64,000 nt of DNA from Erigeron canadensis (GCF_010389155.1 NC_057768.1:39969633-40033632); one strand, 5' to 3'; positions 25,867 through 38,374 are shown, counted from the stretch's first letter. Numbers and translations: made by a program. The notes: generated from the sequence alone by a model not told the origin.

Positions 25867-28258
25867 CACACTAGGTCTTTTACCCGCACGAGGTGCGGCT
25901 GTTAAAAAATATTTACTAAAAGTTTTATACAAACTTTTTTAATTACAAACGTTTTAGTTATTATCGTATTTTTAATATCTTAGTTTTTTTTTCTAAGAAC
26001 ATGGAAAGAAATAAAACAAAAGACAAAAATTTTGATACATCAAGCAATCTAATAACATTATATGAGTTTAAAGAATTTGTACTTACATACAAAGCAAACA
26101 ACAATTTGATTGAAGAAGTAATATCATAGTTTTATTTATGAATGATGATTGATAACAAAAACTTGTTAGAAAAAAAAAGTATTATTTTAAACTAATTAGT
26201 AAACACTATAAGTTTTAACGCATGAGCATAAAATCCTCAACATATAGATTTAAAATAAAATAAAATAAAACATGTAGAAATACACACACCTTGATAAATT
26301 GTATGAAAGTGAATACATGTTAAATATGTCAAACAAATACGTCCTCTGACAAAAGTCATAGAAAAAATCTGTCACAAAAGATTTATCCCTTAACATCCTC
26401 AAAGACATGTAATTTTCAACGTGAATAGGATCAATTATTTGACAGAAACAAAGCATTTTTTTCTAAACCTACATGATAAAAAAAAAGTACATCAAAATAT
26501 AAAAAATATATAATCAAAGTTGTGTTAATATAGTTGTCTCCAGAAATACTATAAACAAAAGAGGATGTCAATTTAATAAAGAACAAATAAAAATACAAAA
26601 AGTAAAATATAATTGATAAAGAGTAAAAAAATTATGAATCTCTTTCGTAATCATAGTTTGATATAATATTTATTTTGTATATGTAAACAAAGATTTTGAA
26701 TATTTGTATAGGATTTGGTATTATCATTTTCTATAAACATCTATGACATTTGCAATTTTTTAATAGTTTTATTTAATAAAAATTCAAATTAATATGGAGA
26801 TGTCACATAAGAGAAAGCTTACTGCCTTACGTGACAATATTTTAACATAGTTTTAAGATTAAGGAAAACTTTAGAATGCTAGGATTCCTGCTGTTTTAAT
26901 ATATATATATATATACTAGTGCTCAGCCCCGTACAATGGACGGATAGTCCTAAAATATATTAATCAAAGCTAAAAATTTGGAATTCAAATATATTAAATA
27001 GAAGTTGCATTGCGTACGAAGATCAAGTACTAATTTTTGATGGATCAATCTCTATATATATTCTTAGTAAATTGATTCTTGATGACCACTTTTGATTTTT
27101 TTTAGTTAAAGTTAATTCAAGTGTGATTTTCTTATGCAACAAAAAGCTAGCGACCAAACAGTAATATCTTTTGGTTTACATCAGATATAGACGAATTAAA
27201 AATTTATACAGTAACGATATGGTTCGAGCAACCATTAATATAACCAATATCACAACCTAATCAATACGAAAACTAAAGAAGAAACATATGAAAATTTACT
27301 CCATATAAATATTGATTCCATTTACTTTTTTTTCCCAACTTTAATTAAATAAAAAGAGAAACAGAAAGTGTAGAGTCTATAATTTGAAAAATACATATCA
27401 ATTCATCAATAAAGACCATCTCGAACGTTTTGATTTTTTTCGAGTTGTTCCACTCAAAAACAGTCCATACATGCACAACACAGAGTCGTTGATGATGGTT
27501 ACATGTGTTGACTTAAGATCTTCAAGATGAACAAATGTGATCTTATTTTTTGTTGTTAAAGAAGAAGCCATAATAAACTTATAATGGATAACAAACTAAA
27601 TTAAAAGAGATATTAATAACAATAACATAAAAATTCAATGTTAAATAATAATAATTAAATATAAACAAAGTTTATAAATAAAAAAACCTTTTTGGTAGTC
27701 GATCATATGGTTTTTTTTTGCCGTGGGTTTTTTTTTTGGGTTGAGAATATGTGAGGGTTTTTTTTAGGTGGTATATATATATATATATATAGATAATAAT
27801 AATATTAAAGAAATATATATATATAGATAATAATAATATGTGAGGGTTTTTTTTAAGTGGTATGTATATATATAGATAATAATAATATTAAAGATTTTTT
27901 TATAAGATCTTTTTATTAAAGGTTAGTCATTTATTAAATAAATATTTAAAAAATTGACGATTAATAAGGAGGGAGTATTAGGTTAAGGAGGGGATTATGG
28001 ATGCCAAATGTACCTCAACCTCCTCTTTTAGTTATATTATATATATATATATATATAGGTTTTAGGTAATATAAAACAAATATTAAAGTAAAACAAATAA
28101 ACAATATGTTTCTCTTTACTGAAAATCAACGTTCCTCATGAAAATCATCGTGCATCAATTGTTTCGTGAATCTTCGTGCATCAATCTAGCCATGATCTAA
28201 GGGTCAAGATCTTGTCTTATTTGTTTTATTTTAATAGTTGTTTTATAATACCCAACCC

Positions 28259-28313
<55 letters not shown>
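25867..28313. repeat. Helitron-end-rich, microsatellite-rich block without genes
   Basis: A minus-strand Helitron 3' end lies at 25871 (reverse complement: GCCGCACCTCGTGCGG hairpin, then CTAG). A second one lies at 26916 (hairpin CCGTCCATTGTACGG, then GCTGAGCACTAG), probably with its 5' end near 27979 (TAATACTCCCTCCTTATTAA). An 85-bp-scale tandem duplication carrying GTGAGGGTTTTTTTT and AGATAATAATAATAT spans 27751-27895. TA repeats lie at 26900, 27772-27790, 28038-28057 and 28263-28313. Confidence 0.5.
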
Positions 28314-28316
<3 letters not shown>

Positions 28317-29233
28317 TTCGTTAAAGGGAAAAAATTAGTAGTAAAAAGGCATGTATATGGCCCGTATGATTTGCATGTTTTATATTATTTTTAAAACCCA
28401 TACTTATGCTATCCATTTCACGAAAAGCATGCATGACTCTAAATCCACTTAATTTGTTAAGTGCCACTATCAATCGATCTGTCATCAAATGTTGGAGAAA
28501 ATTATACTACTCAATAAAGTGACTTTATTTTCTCTTTTGATATATAAATTGAATCTTTGTATGGACATGAGGTTTTGTAAGGCGTTTTCGTAAATCAAAA
28601 AAAGGTAACGAATTTCATTTTGTATATTTTAAAAAATGGATATTCAAATGTCAATCAAGAAATAAAATATCGTTTGTTTTTAAAGATTATTAGCTGACAA
28701 CATGACATGCTACAAGTGGCGCAAAGTAATAATTTTCCATGTACATGCTAAGGTATACAAGATATTACCATATTAATCAAAATATATTATTTTCAGAGTC
28801 TCTTTTAATATTTATGTATTGGGTGCTAATTAAGTGCTAACTAGCTAGGTCTCAATAGTTTGGATCAATTATCATCAATCAAAAAATAATTGAGTTTCAA
28901 ATTTATGTCCTATCTACAAAATCCAAGTATCCAACTCTAGTAGTTCATAAGTGGATAGTAATTAATATGTACCATAAACACACAATTCAGGTTGAATGAT
29001 GTGTAGTTGTGTACTTCAGTACTTGTGATTATAGGTTAAATCACAGTACGCATACGTATACGTAATTGAAGAAAGTAGTAGTAGCAGTCGACGGCATGAT
29101 GATGAGTACACACAACAACAACAATCTCTCGTTTTCTTCATTGATGAGTAGTATTTAAATATGTAGATTTAAAACTTATACGAGAGTATCAGAATCTGAC
29201 ATACAGATCGAATACGGTCGTTGATATTTACAG
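28314..29233. other. Intergenic, no gene seen
   Basis: AT-rich; no protein-like frame that could be the missing kinase exons upstream of 29234. Confidence 0.4.
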
Positions 29234-29449
29234 CATACAAAACCAAGCAGACCACTGAATTGTACAATGTGGTTGACTCGCTTAATGGAAAAATGTTGGG
29301 ACAGTGATACAAGGAAGAGGCCCGAAATGAAAGAAGTGGTTGTCCAACTGGAAGAAATTGTTAAATCGGAAGGATGGCAGCAAACAATGTCTGAAGACCA
29401 GCCAGATGCTTATTATGGTTGTTTCGGGTCATTCACGCATGGAAGATAG
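29234..29449 (+). pseudogene. Orphan 3' exon of a plant protein kinase (Raf-like / CBC-like)
   Basis: A clean acceptor (TTTACAG) precedes a 71-codon frame that begins HTKPSRP and contains MEKCWDSDTRKRPEM, the conserved kinase subdomain XI (CW-x-x-D-x-x-x-RP-x-M), then EVVVQLEEIVKSEGW. It ends with SEDQ...GCFGSF and a stop. A tail of the type 'EDQ ... GCF' after subdomain XI reminds me of the CBC1/CBC2 group of Raf-like kinases, but that is weak. No catalytic loop (HRD), DFG or glycine-rich loop exists in the upstream kilobases, so this is a lone terminal exon and cannot be an active kinase. Confidence 0.7.
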
Positions 29450-29823
29450 CATTGGTGTAAATGACTTTAGAGTTAGAAATTATCGATCTAAAGTATGGAG
29501 CAACAACTCAAGGTTGATTAATGGATCATTCGTTATTATCAGTGGGTTTGTATGGGACTGCATCAGAAACACTAGGAAGTGAAAACCGGCTACACAACCT
29601 TTGTAGATGGGGATTTTTCTCTCGTCTCAGCAGGGTTTTTTTCATCCCTTTTGCAGTCAGTTAAAATTCCAGTATGAATCCAAAATATGTAGTTTCAGTT
29701 ATTTCTAGATTTGGGATTCTATACCTTGATCCTAGCATCTTGCTAGTGACTATATAATAGTACTAATTCTGCCATTAGTGAATATATCTATATTTACATA
29801 TACTATATTTGTATAAAAATTAG
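29450..29823. other. Former 3' UTR and intergenic DNA
   Basis: Sequence after the kinase stop; no frame of interest. Ends in the left copy of the hAT target duplication (29816-29823). Confidence 0.4.
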
Positions 29824-30233
29824 CAGGGCCGTCTCATAGATTTTAGAGGTCCTGTGTTGAATATAAAGACCTTTAATTAAATAAAAAATTTTACTAAGTG
29901 AAAGGTTTGGAAAAAAGTTTTTGTTTCGTTATACAAATAAAATAACCAAATTTTATATGAGAAAGTTATTTTATATTAAAATAAGAAAAAACATTAGAAA
30001 AGCAAAATCAAAAGATTATCGATATTATTTACGTATTCCTTTGTTATAAAAAAAACAAAATACTTTTTTCATAATAAGCAATTTCAAACAGAAATACAAT
30101 ATCAAATTATAATTCTTGGGTATTATAATATGAATATTCAATATTAACAAACAAATAATTGAACTTTTGGGCCCTTAAGCAAGACTAGGCCCTATTCGTT
30201 TGCACGTTTTTAACACCTTCAAATCCGTCCCTG
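29824..30233. mobile_element. hAT-type MITE with perfect 8-bp target duplication (410 bp)
   Basis: Left end CAGGGCCGTCTCATAG, right end (reverse complement) CAGGGACGGATTTGAAG. AAAATTAG occurs exactly on both sides (29816-29823 and 30234-30241). An 8-bp duplication with CAGGG ends is the hAT pattern. Non-coding, AT-rich interior. Confidence 0.88.
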
Positions 30234-30425
30234 AAAATTAGATCACATATAGGCTTATGTCTTATATATGTATCTTCATTTCTAGAATTAACTTTTTCGA
30301 CAATATCTTATTGAAATAATGATTTCTTATGTTTAATACTCTATTAATTTGAAGCAACTCATATGGTAACATTGTCACCCTTTTTCCCCTCAGATATGGT
30401 AACATTGTCACCCTTTTTCCCATAT

Positions 30426-31676
30426 GAGTGTAGCTAACTAAGTTAAAATGTCTATGTAATGTAACCATCTTTAAAGCTATCTATGCAATGCAACGAAAAA
30501 CGTATTTGTATTCATGTGATGCATGTAACCGGCTAATCTATAGGTTACCGGTTACCAATTTTTTTCCTTTTATTTTTAGTTGACCAACAATCTTTTCATT
30601 CAGATCAACCTCACCTTCTTCAAGAATCTTTTCATTCAAATCAACCTCACTTTCTTTCAACAACCCGCAACTGCTCTTTTCTGATACACTCAGATTATCA
30701 ACTTTCTGTGTTCTTCAACACCATTTCCTACCATATCCAGATTCTTGGTATCCTTCCTTCGATAAATAGCTTTCACTTTATCACTCATATTTTTAACATT
30801 CAAATCATTTTCTTTCCCATTTGACACCTTCAGATTCACTGCATTTTTTTTAAAGAAAGCCTTACCAACAATCTTTCAGGTAAATTCAAATCCACCTTAC
30901 TTTCTTTCAACAACCCGCGACCAATCTTTTCAGATACACTCATTCTCTTAACCTCTTTTCAATCTTTCCCCTTTTCAACCTTGTTCACAATCACCCTTTT
31001 CCGCTCTTCAGCCACACGACCCTCACTCCCCTTCTTCTCATTCACACATTTCAACAAACACTCGACACTTGGTTTCTTGAACCCATTATCCCTCTTCATA
31101 TTCTTCTTCTTTCCGTCCCCAAAACCGACATCAATTCCCTTCTTCCCCTTACTATTCTTGAACAGTTGAACCCACCACCCATCTCAATCAGGGCTGTATC
31201 ATCAATCACTTCAACTTTCAATGTATCATTTTCTTGCCCAACAACTTGTTTCATGACCTTTTCTTTACTAACCACCAGTTTCTTGATTTTCCGTGAATCT
31301 TGATGGGTTACAGAGAAACCCATTTGATGGTTTGGTTTGTTGATGGAAGATTTTGAAAACCCAGTTGAGATATATGAATCTGTATGTATATGTTGGATGA
31401 TATTTTTTTGGAAGTTTAACAAATGATTGATTAGCGATGAATCTGTTATATGTATATGAATAATAAGAAAGAGAGAAAAAAAGAATTCTGGGTCAAAGCT
31501 CCCCCTCAGCCAGCCACGTATTATAAAAATAAAAGGAAAAAAATTAGTGACCAGTAACCTATAGATTAGCCGATTACATGCATCACATAGACACAAATAC
31601 GTTTTCCGTTGCATTGCATAGACGGCTTTAAAGATGGTTACATTACATAGACATTTTGACTTAATTAGCTACTCTC
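30426..31676. mobile_element. Long-TIR element (about 150-bp inverted repeats) with a degenerate captured frame
   Basis: Left arm 30426-30577 and right arm 31525-31676 match in inverted orientation over about 150 bp at roughly 90 percent by eye (e.g. TGTCTATGTAATGTAACCAT and GCATGTAAYCGGCTAATCTA in both). Arms of this length suggest a Mutator-like, possibly gene-capturing element. The interior on the minus strand keeps protein-like composition: a block MGFSVTHQDSRKIKKLVV... and repeated GLLKES(K/E)VDLN units at about 30880-30930 and 30640-30670, but with frame breaks between. No target duplication could be read at the ends. Captured gene not recognised. Confidence 0.7.
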
Positions 31677-32114
31677 ACAGGTCATTATCCCAAGAAAATT
31701 ATAGCCTTGGTGAAGACCTACCGGTTGGCAGTTGCTTCGAAAGCAAAACCAAATCCATAATTTGAAACACATGATGCGGCAAAGAGAGAACAAGGGTCTA
31801 ACGAAGAAACAAGTAGAAGATGCAAGGCCAGGGCAAGCAAGCAGTACAATAAGCTCATCTCGTCTCGAGAACTAAATCAGCCATTATATTATACTAGTAC
31901 ATAATATCTTAAATAAAACATGGTTGCAAACTCTGTTGCTTTGTTAAAGTTGTTGAAGAATGCTCAACTGTTAAATGGCTGCATATACACATTAACATAA
32001 CATTTGATTATTCACAATAATTCTGACGCCATCAACAAAGAAAAAGAAAAAAGAAAAAAAGGGAAGCTCGAACGAAAATCTCGAATAAAAAAGAATAAAT
32101 TTTCCACCGCCATC
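31677..32114. other. Intergenic / 3' UTR of the RINGv gene
   Basis: No frame of interest. The part nearest 32114 is expected to be the 3' UTR of the minus-strand RINGv gene. Confidence 0.4.
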
Positions 32115-34720
32115 TTAAACATTTTCATCTTGTGGAGCCGCAGTTGGAGTCACAGTGGGTGCTGGTGCGGGTGCTTGCGCTGGTGCGGGGCCTACAGAAG
32201 CTACTGTGAAGTGTAGCCCTCTTCTTTGTCCTGCTTGCAATACAAAAGCAAATTGTGCGGCCGCCAATGCTGCAGCTTCCTGCATACCCAATTTAACCAA
32301 AAATCATCCAATGAAATTCTGATTTTCAATTGAAGGAACAAGTCTATCTTGAAACATGATTTTCTAGGATAAAAGATAATGTGTAAATTTAAATCTCTTT
32401 TTTTTTCCAGCCGATAGGCCATTATATATTATTGTAAAGGTCAACTGTCATGAAATAAAGACAAACCTGTCTTTGTCTACGACGTTGCAAAATGCTGATG
32501 GCCCAGACCATAATGTAGCAGGGCAAAAGAAACCCAGCGATCCGAAGCAAGAATAGCTGTCAATTATATAGAAAATAGAATATGAGAAGAATTACATAAC
32601 TCAAAGAAGTTATTTCCATCGGTGTAGAGTATAAACTACAAACATGGAAACATGTAACACTTCATAAGATAACTCCATCTGTCCCTAAAGAAATTGCATC
32701 ATTTCTGTTGCATAACTGCATAAAGGGGTCACTAGTTAGGGCTTTTAATCCCATTTTGGGTCATCTACTATTCCACTTGATCGGGGCCATCTGGTCACCC
32801 AATGACTTAAGCAGGACAAAAACCCAACTTTCAATGACGTGTTCAGAACAAGATGATGATCAAAATGGTTGAGTATGCATATCCGAACAACCCCTAAACC
32901 ACTTATCTAGTTAAAGGGTAGCTTTTTACGAAGCATAATCTGCAAGTGCACTTACAGTAAGAAAAGTAGAAGCATCCTCATCTCCATCTCCATCAGAATC
33001 TGGTACAGTTGATGCATGTCGTAGCAGCAGAAGAGCCATCAACTGCCAAAAGAAAGAAAAGATTAGAGCCACTTATGACACACATCTTAGGAGTAAACAG
33101 ATGTCACGGATAGTAGCCTAAAACATTCAAATGCTATATTTCTCCATATATGTCAAACATTATTTTGTAATCAAGATTATTGCTGACAGATCAATCTAAA
33201 GTTCTTAGTCTATGTGGTTTTTGAGGGCTTACAATTAAAACAGCTGAACGGCAAAATGCAGCTCCACTGGCATTTGTGGCATTATAATCATCATACTCGG
33301 CTTCCAGATACTGACGGTCGGCTTCCGAAATTTGCCATGCTCCCCTGCAAAAACATCCACATAGCCAACCAGTGTAAGTTACAACTACAAAAATAAGAAC
33401 AAATTATTACCATATTTGTAAATGTTCATGTTTACCATGTCCAGGGTAGCAATTCCAAGATGGGTGACTCGGCCAGGCTGGGTAATTGGCCAAAATGAAT
33501 TTGAGTTTAGATGGATTTATTTAGATATGAGTCAAAAGTTTTTGTCCATGTTCTAACAAAATTTATAAATGATTGCGTTTTAATTCCGATTACCAACTAC
33601 CATGAGAATTTAAAATGCTAATCTAAATATTTAAATAAAGACTACCTAGAAGATTGCTACATTAAAAATAGACTTTGGGTTAATTTCAAGCCACTTGACC
33701 ACATCAACCCATTTGATTTGACTGGTTCAACCCATTTGACATGTTCTCTTAGTATCAAATGTTTTCTTTTTTACCCATTTGGAATAGAAACACAACCAAA
33801 TCATCGCATTCATAAGTAAAGGGGTCAAAATTGGCACTACTAACAACGACAGTAAAGACGGATGCTTTCTCATGACTTAAAGCAAAATGGCAATGAAAAG
33901 ATACCCAATGTCTATGGTGGTTTCTTCCAAGCATGGGCGGGGAGGAGGAGCCACATATCCAGGCTGGTAAGGCTGCGCAAAACAAAAGATTAACAGAAGA
34001 CTGTATATTAGAAAGGAAAAACATACTCAAAAAAGATGCATAAAGTAGAATGCTTGCTTAAGCTACTTCTTTTTCAAAATTTCAAATGACTAACAAGATG
34101 CAAGACGCAGCAAGTACTGCTCGAGTGTAAAAAACCACACACACGGTTGTCACAAGTGGTAGAATCTTTCCCCGATATGATATACAGAGTATGTAATAGT
34201 TACTATACAAGTTTATCAAACACTGACTTATATCATTCATCCAAAGTAATTATAAGTGGATTAACAGAATGATGATAACATATATTTGATAATGATAACA
34301 TACCTGATGGCAAATCTCACAAGTTATGTCACCCTTCTCATTGCACCAGTGTTGAACACACTTCCTGTGAGCATACTACATAAACAACAAGGACTTTAAT
34401 ATATTAAAATTTCAAACAGAGTAAACAATATAAAATTAGTCTCAAAAAATTAAGTTGAAAGCAATAAAGTTATGGATACAATGGATTAATACCTTAAGAC
34501 TGCCATTGCAAGAACAGGGTGTCTCCAAAGCATCAACGGAATCTTCCTCCTGGCAAATACGACACTCTGCCATTGATAATAGAGGAGCTTCCTCGTCATC
34601 ATACGAATCCCCGTTTTCATCCACTACAGCACTTTCTGCATTGGTAGAAGATGAGGGGCTCGCCATCTCCTCGCTCCTTGTAATGGGTCGATTCACATCC
34701 AGAACCAAGTGATCACCCAT
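32115..34720 (-). CDS. RINGv (MARCH-like) membrane E3 ubiquitin ligase with DUF3675-type C-terminus
   Basis: Seven exons with consistent phases: 34493-34720, 34304-34375, 33905-33972, 33233-33344, 32956-33042, 32467-32556, 32115-32279; 273 aa. Exon 1 holds an acidic linker and AECRICQEED...CSCNGSLK; exon 2 gives YAHRKCVQHWCNEKGDITCE and ICHQ. Together these form the C4HC3 RING-variant finger (Cys pairs CRIC, CSC, RKC, HxxC, CEIC). Then PYQPGYVAPPPRP follows, a region with EAEYDDY and SGAAFCRSAVLI, and two hydrophobic segments (LMALLLLRH and LFLLRIAGFLLPCYIMVWAI). The C-terminus is rich in Ala and Pro. Family role: membrane-anchored ubiquitin transfer to proteins of the secretory system; the substrate is unknown. 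The order of finger then two membrane spans fits plant RINGv proteins of the PIT1 type. Confidence 0.92.
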
Positions 34721-35610
34721 CTATTTACAATGGAAGCCTATATCCACACAACAACAACAACAAAAGAAAACAATACTCAAAAACAAAACTGACACAAATC
34801 AAAACGAAATAAAGAAGTCAAACTTCAAATATACATTTAAGCATTCAACACACATATGCGCATACATATAATGTATCAAATTTAAAAGATCAAATCTTTA
34901 ACAAAATTACACACAAAACCTTTTCAAAGTCTAGAATTCAAGTTCCATTGTCATTTATAACAAAATTACACACAAAGATTATATAAATAAATGATATAAC
35001 AATCTTTTCAAAGTCTAAACTCCTAAAAATTCAATAATCATAACCAATAAGCTTTATACTTCTTTTTGAACTTCTCCATATTCATTATACCGAGAAGGGC
35101 AAGTCGCGGCCTGACCGGGGTATCATGGACGTGTCGTAAGCTTAGCCGGTCAACCCCATTACAAGATTATCCACAAAAATAAAAATATTTTCATAAAAAT
35201 AAAGATAAGGGTATTCTACATACGATCAGAGATCTAAACAAACATAAGTAATATGATAAAAAGATTCAATCTTGATAACAAATACACATAAATCTTGAAA
35301 GCAAAATTAAACAAAGATCAAAAAGTCAACTTTCACCATGACCCTTTTAATTATTCATAAAAACAAGCATTCAATTCAACAAAACATAGATCAAATTATA
35401 ATAATCATCAAAAAAATAAATTGGATTTTATACAAAAAAATAAAGAAATAAATTATATGAATAATAATAATAATATCAATATAATTACCTGAAAATGAAG
35501 GAGGAAAAGAATGCGAAGAGGAAGGTGGAAAATAGAAAGCGCGTGATCTTTGTAATAATCGAATGTAATGTTTTTTCTCTCTCTACGAAAGCAGATGGTT
35601 ACTATATTTA
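34721..35610 (-). promoter_or_regulatory. 5' UTR with probable leader intron and promoter of the RINGv gene
   Basis: A donor TTTTCAG|GTAATTAT reads on the minus strand at 35488. The exon upstream (35489 to about 35600) is purine-rich and non-coding. The acceptor lies somewhere just upstream of 34720. This predicts a leader intron of roughly 0.75 kb. Inference from splice signal only. Confidence 0.45.
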
Positions 35611-35880
35611 GGTAGTACCGCGTTGTTTTGTGGAATTGTTAGAAAAAGTTGAAAAATGGGGATAATATTTATGATGTTTGATAAACGATCATATATATAT
35701 GCTGTGTAGATGTAGATTGACTAACAATACAAAGTTTGGGGGTTGGTATGTGTTGGAAGTTTCGTTTTTGGGTGACTTTTTCTATGTACAAACAAGAAAG
35801 AGAACAATTTGTTTATTTGATGATGACTATATTGATCTAGAGTTTTCTAGATACGTGTTGGTTTAATTGTATTTTTTTTA

Positions 35881-36299
35881 GAGTGCATTCTTGAGTTTTA
35901 TTTTGAAGAGATAAGAAAAGAAAAGATAAGAAACTTTTAGTTTTTGTATTCTTGAGTTTTTGTTTTAAAAGAAAGGAAAGGGAAAGAAAGGAAAAAATAG
36001 GATGTTTTGATCCTAAAACTTTCTTGCCACTTTTGGCAAGATTTGAAAAAAAAATGGTGAAATTATTATTATACCACTCAAACTTATATAAAGCTTTTAA
36101 TTACTACAAGGCTATAAATGTAAAATTGTATTTTTTTATCCTTTCTTTTCCTTCTAACTCAAGAATACATTTAACTATCCGCTTTCATTTTTTTTCTTTC
36201 AACTCGAGAATACCTCTTTTTTATGTAATTATCTATCCTTTCTTCCCCTATCCAATTTTCTCCTTTCTTTTCTTTTAACAAAAACTCGAGAATACAGTG
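35881..36299. mobile_element. CACTA-type MITE, copy 2 (419 bp)
   Basis: Left end GAGTGCATTCTTGAG (first bases mutated), right end reverse complement CACTGTATTCTCGAG. TTA lies on both sides (35878-35880 and 36300-36302). The motif TATTCTTGAG recurs inside (about 35947, and inverted at about 36160 and 36200). Same family as 14274-14707. Confidence 0.72.
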
Positions 36300-36302
36300 T
36301 TA

Positions 36303-36959
36303 GTATTTAGAAGATTAGTATTATTTGAATGAATATGCTTTTTGAGAGATTTTATATCGCATATATGATATGATGATCGATGATGCATTACTTTGTTATG
36401 TAGATTGTTAAAGATTTTGAAGAAAATATAATTGGCATTTATAAGTAACACGATAGTTAAAACAAATACTTTGTTAAAATTTGACCTTAGACAATGTGTA
36501 TATATATATAGTCGGAAGGTTCACTGTGAAGTACATAGATTTTTCACCTACAGTAAAACTTCTTCTAATTCCTTTATTATTACTCTTCGGATATATACTT
36601 AACTAACATGCTATTCTTCTTTTTTGGTCTCGACTGTTTTATTTTGGTAGAGATGGTATTTAATATTTAGAGGGTTCTCAATATAGTTCATCAACACATG
36701 ATTCACATTTCTTTCGCATAATGGTTCTCTATAGAACATTAGAACTACTGCGTTGTTCTTTTTATGTCTAGTTTATGACTGTTACTGCAGTTCATTTCCT
36801 TTTCTGAGTCCGTTTTCCTTGTGGTAATGCAGGGTCTCTGAATCATAAATGTAAGGCTAGCTTTCATCTCGGCTATAGATTCAGATGGTATGTTTCTATA
36901 TGATTATTGTATCATCATACATCTTCAGTCCATTTTCATATTAACTCGTCATTTGACAG
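36303..36959. other. Intergenic; expected place of missing VPS25 5' exons
   Basis: I looked on the plus strand for the N-terminal VPS25 exons (FNYPPFFTLQP-type sequence) and found none. No other feature. Confidence 0.4.
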
Positions 36960-38374
36960 CTCGTGCAGAATGGATGGATAATGATCATAATTGGTGCCTC
37001 ATTCTTTGGCACCAAATACAAGACCGGGCAGACATTATATTACACTTTGTAAGTAACGTAGATAGCGTGATGTGTTTGTCCCATACAAGTGGTAATTTGT
37101 TCTTTCTTAATGTTCATTACATCATGCTTTGATTAGGTCAAGGAGAATGGGCTAGAGAATAGAGTGATGACGATTGAGGAAATATGCTCAGGAATTGAAT
37201 CACATGGAACATGTAAGTAGATTATTTTATCCAAAAATGCGCCAATGAATGTCATGTCAGCGGGGTTAGAAAACGGGTCAAAATTAATGGGTTTTGGTCA
37301 AAACGGGCATTGTTAGTGTACCATACCGAAATAGGCCATGCTGAGTTTGGTTGCCGTGCAGATCCTTTGTTGTCTGTTTTTTTGTTACAAATAGTAATTG
37401 TGGATTGTTAATTATAACGATTACTACGAAAGTGAATTAAAGGTTATATGCATAAGGAACTTAATTTGAGATAGAATACAACTCAAATCAGCCCATTTAT
37501 TAGTGAATGAATGTCCACTGTACATACAACAATCCTAGAAAACAGAAAATCAATCAACTATGTATAAGTGGTTCATTGTAATGATTGGAGACTGTAGTTG
37601 CATTAGCCAGGACCAGTTCATTTGCATGAAGAAACAGAAAATAAATAAAATGTTGAATTTTTTTCGTGACCCTCTACGTATCACAATTATATACTTTCAA
37701 AAATCCATGATATCATAGCCCGGTTAGCAGTCCAAATCAGACCCATATCTAACATTGTGGAGGATTTATTTTTAGAAACATGCCTCTCGTAGAACTTATT
37801 CCAAAGAGTTCTATTAGGCTCATTAAGTCATGATCATGTTTGTGATATGGAATAAAACATATTTTAACCCACTCATAATATTTCATAGGGCCAAAAACTG
37901 CTACCTATCCCTGGGACGGAGCTACATACATCCGAGAGAGGGTAGTCAACCCGTTGAACAAAAGTTTTCTCCTTATATCTAGTGGTATTAAGTGTTAAAT
38001 TCATATAAAGTTGTATATGAACCCCCTGATCTTATCCATAAGCCTTGATAATTTTGATTTTGAGCTCCGCCCTTAGACCATGCTCCAAGATTCATGGCAT
38101 TCGAGAGACAATCCTATTCAGGCAAATAAAAACGCTCTACAGACCTTTTAGGAACTACCTTGCTGTCGGGGTTTTTTTTTGTGTGTTATCAATTTCCGTT
38201 ACTATTCTAATTCTCACTGCTAGAAAAGTGAAGAATTTCCATCATTTTTATTTTTTTTTGGACCATAGAGTCCTGCTGAGGGCACTTAAACTTCTGGAAA
38301 ACAAAGGAAAGCTTGCAATCTTAAAGGGAATTTCAACAGATGATAAAAGGCATAAAATTCTCCATATGACGTGA
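36960..38374 (+). pseudogene. VPS25 (ESCRT-II) gene relic, C-terminal winged-helix exons only
   Basis: Three exon-like blocks in the right order and phase: 36960-37048 (RAEWMDNDHNWCLILWHQIQ, then DRADIILHF), 37137-37212 (VKENGLENRVMTIEEICSGI, then ESHGT) and 38261-38374 (DHRVLLRALKLLENKGKLAI ... stop). These match what I know of plant VPS25: RAEWMD, CLILWH, HGxDRxVLxRALKLLExKGKA. The first two introns keep GT-AG signals. The third block has no usable acceptor directly before it and lacks the few residues between HGT and DHR. The N-terminal half with the PPxF motifs is absent from the preceding kilobase. The gene is 5'-truncated and not functional as VPS25, though transcription cannot be judged. 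Confidence 0.75.
37911..38076. mobile_element. Possible decayed hAT-like MITE inside the VPS25 relic intron
   Basis: Left GGGACGGAGCTACATAC and reverse-complemented right AAGGGCGGAGCTCAAAA are related inverted ends of the 'CGGAGCT' hAT type seen also at 56009-56355. No target duplication could be read. Confidence 0.4.

Noticed and set aside
31096..31614. 172-codon minus-strand frame as a host gene
   Set aside because: Its 5' part lies in the right inverted arm of the long-TIR element, and the following protein-like parts are frameshifted; treated as captured relic.
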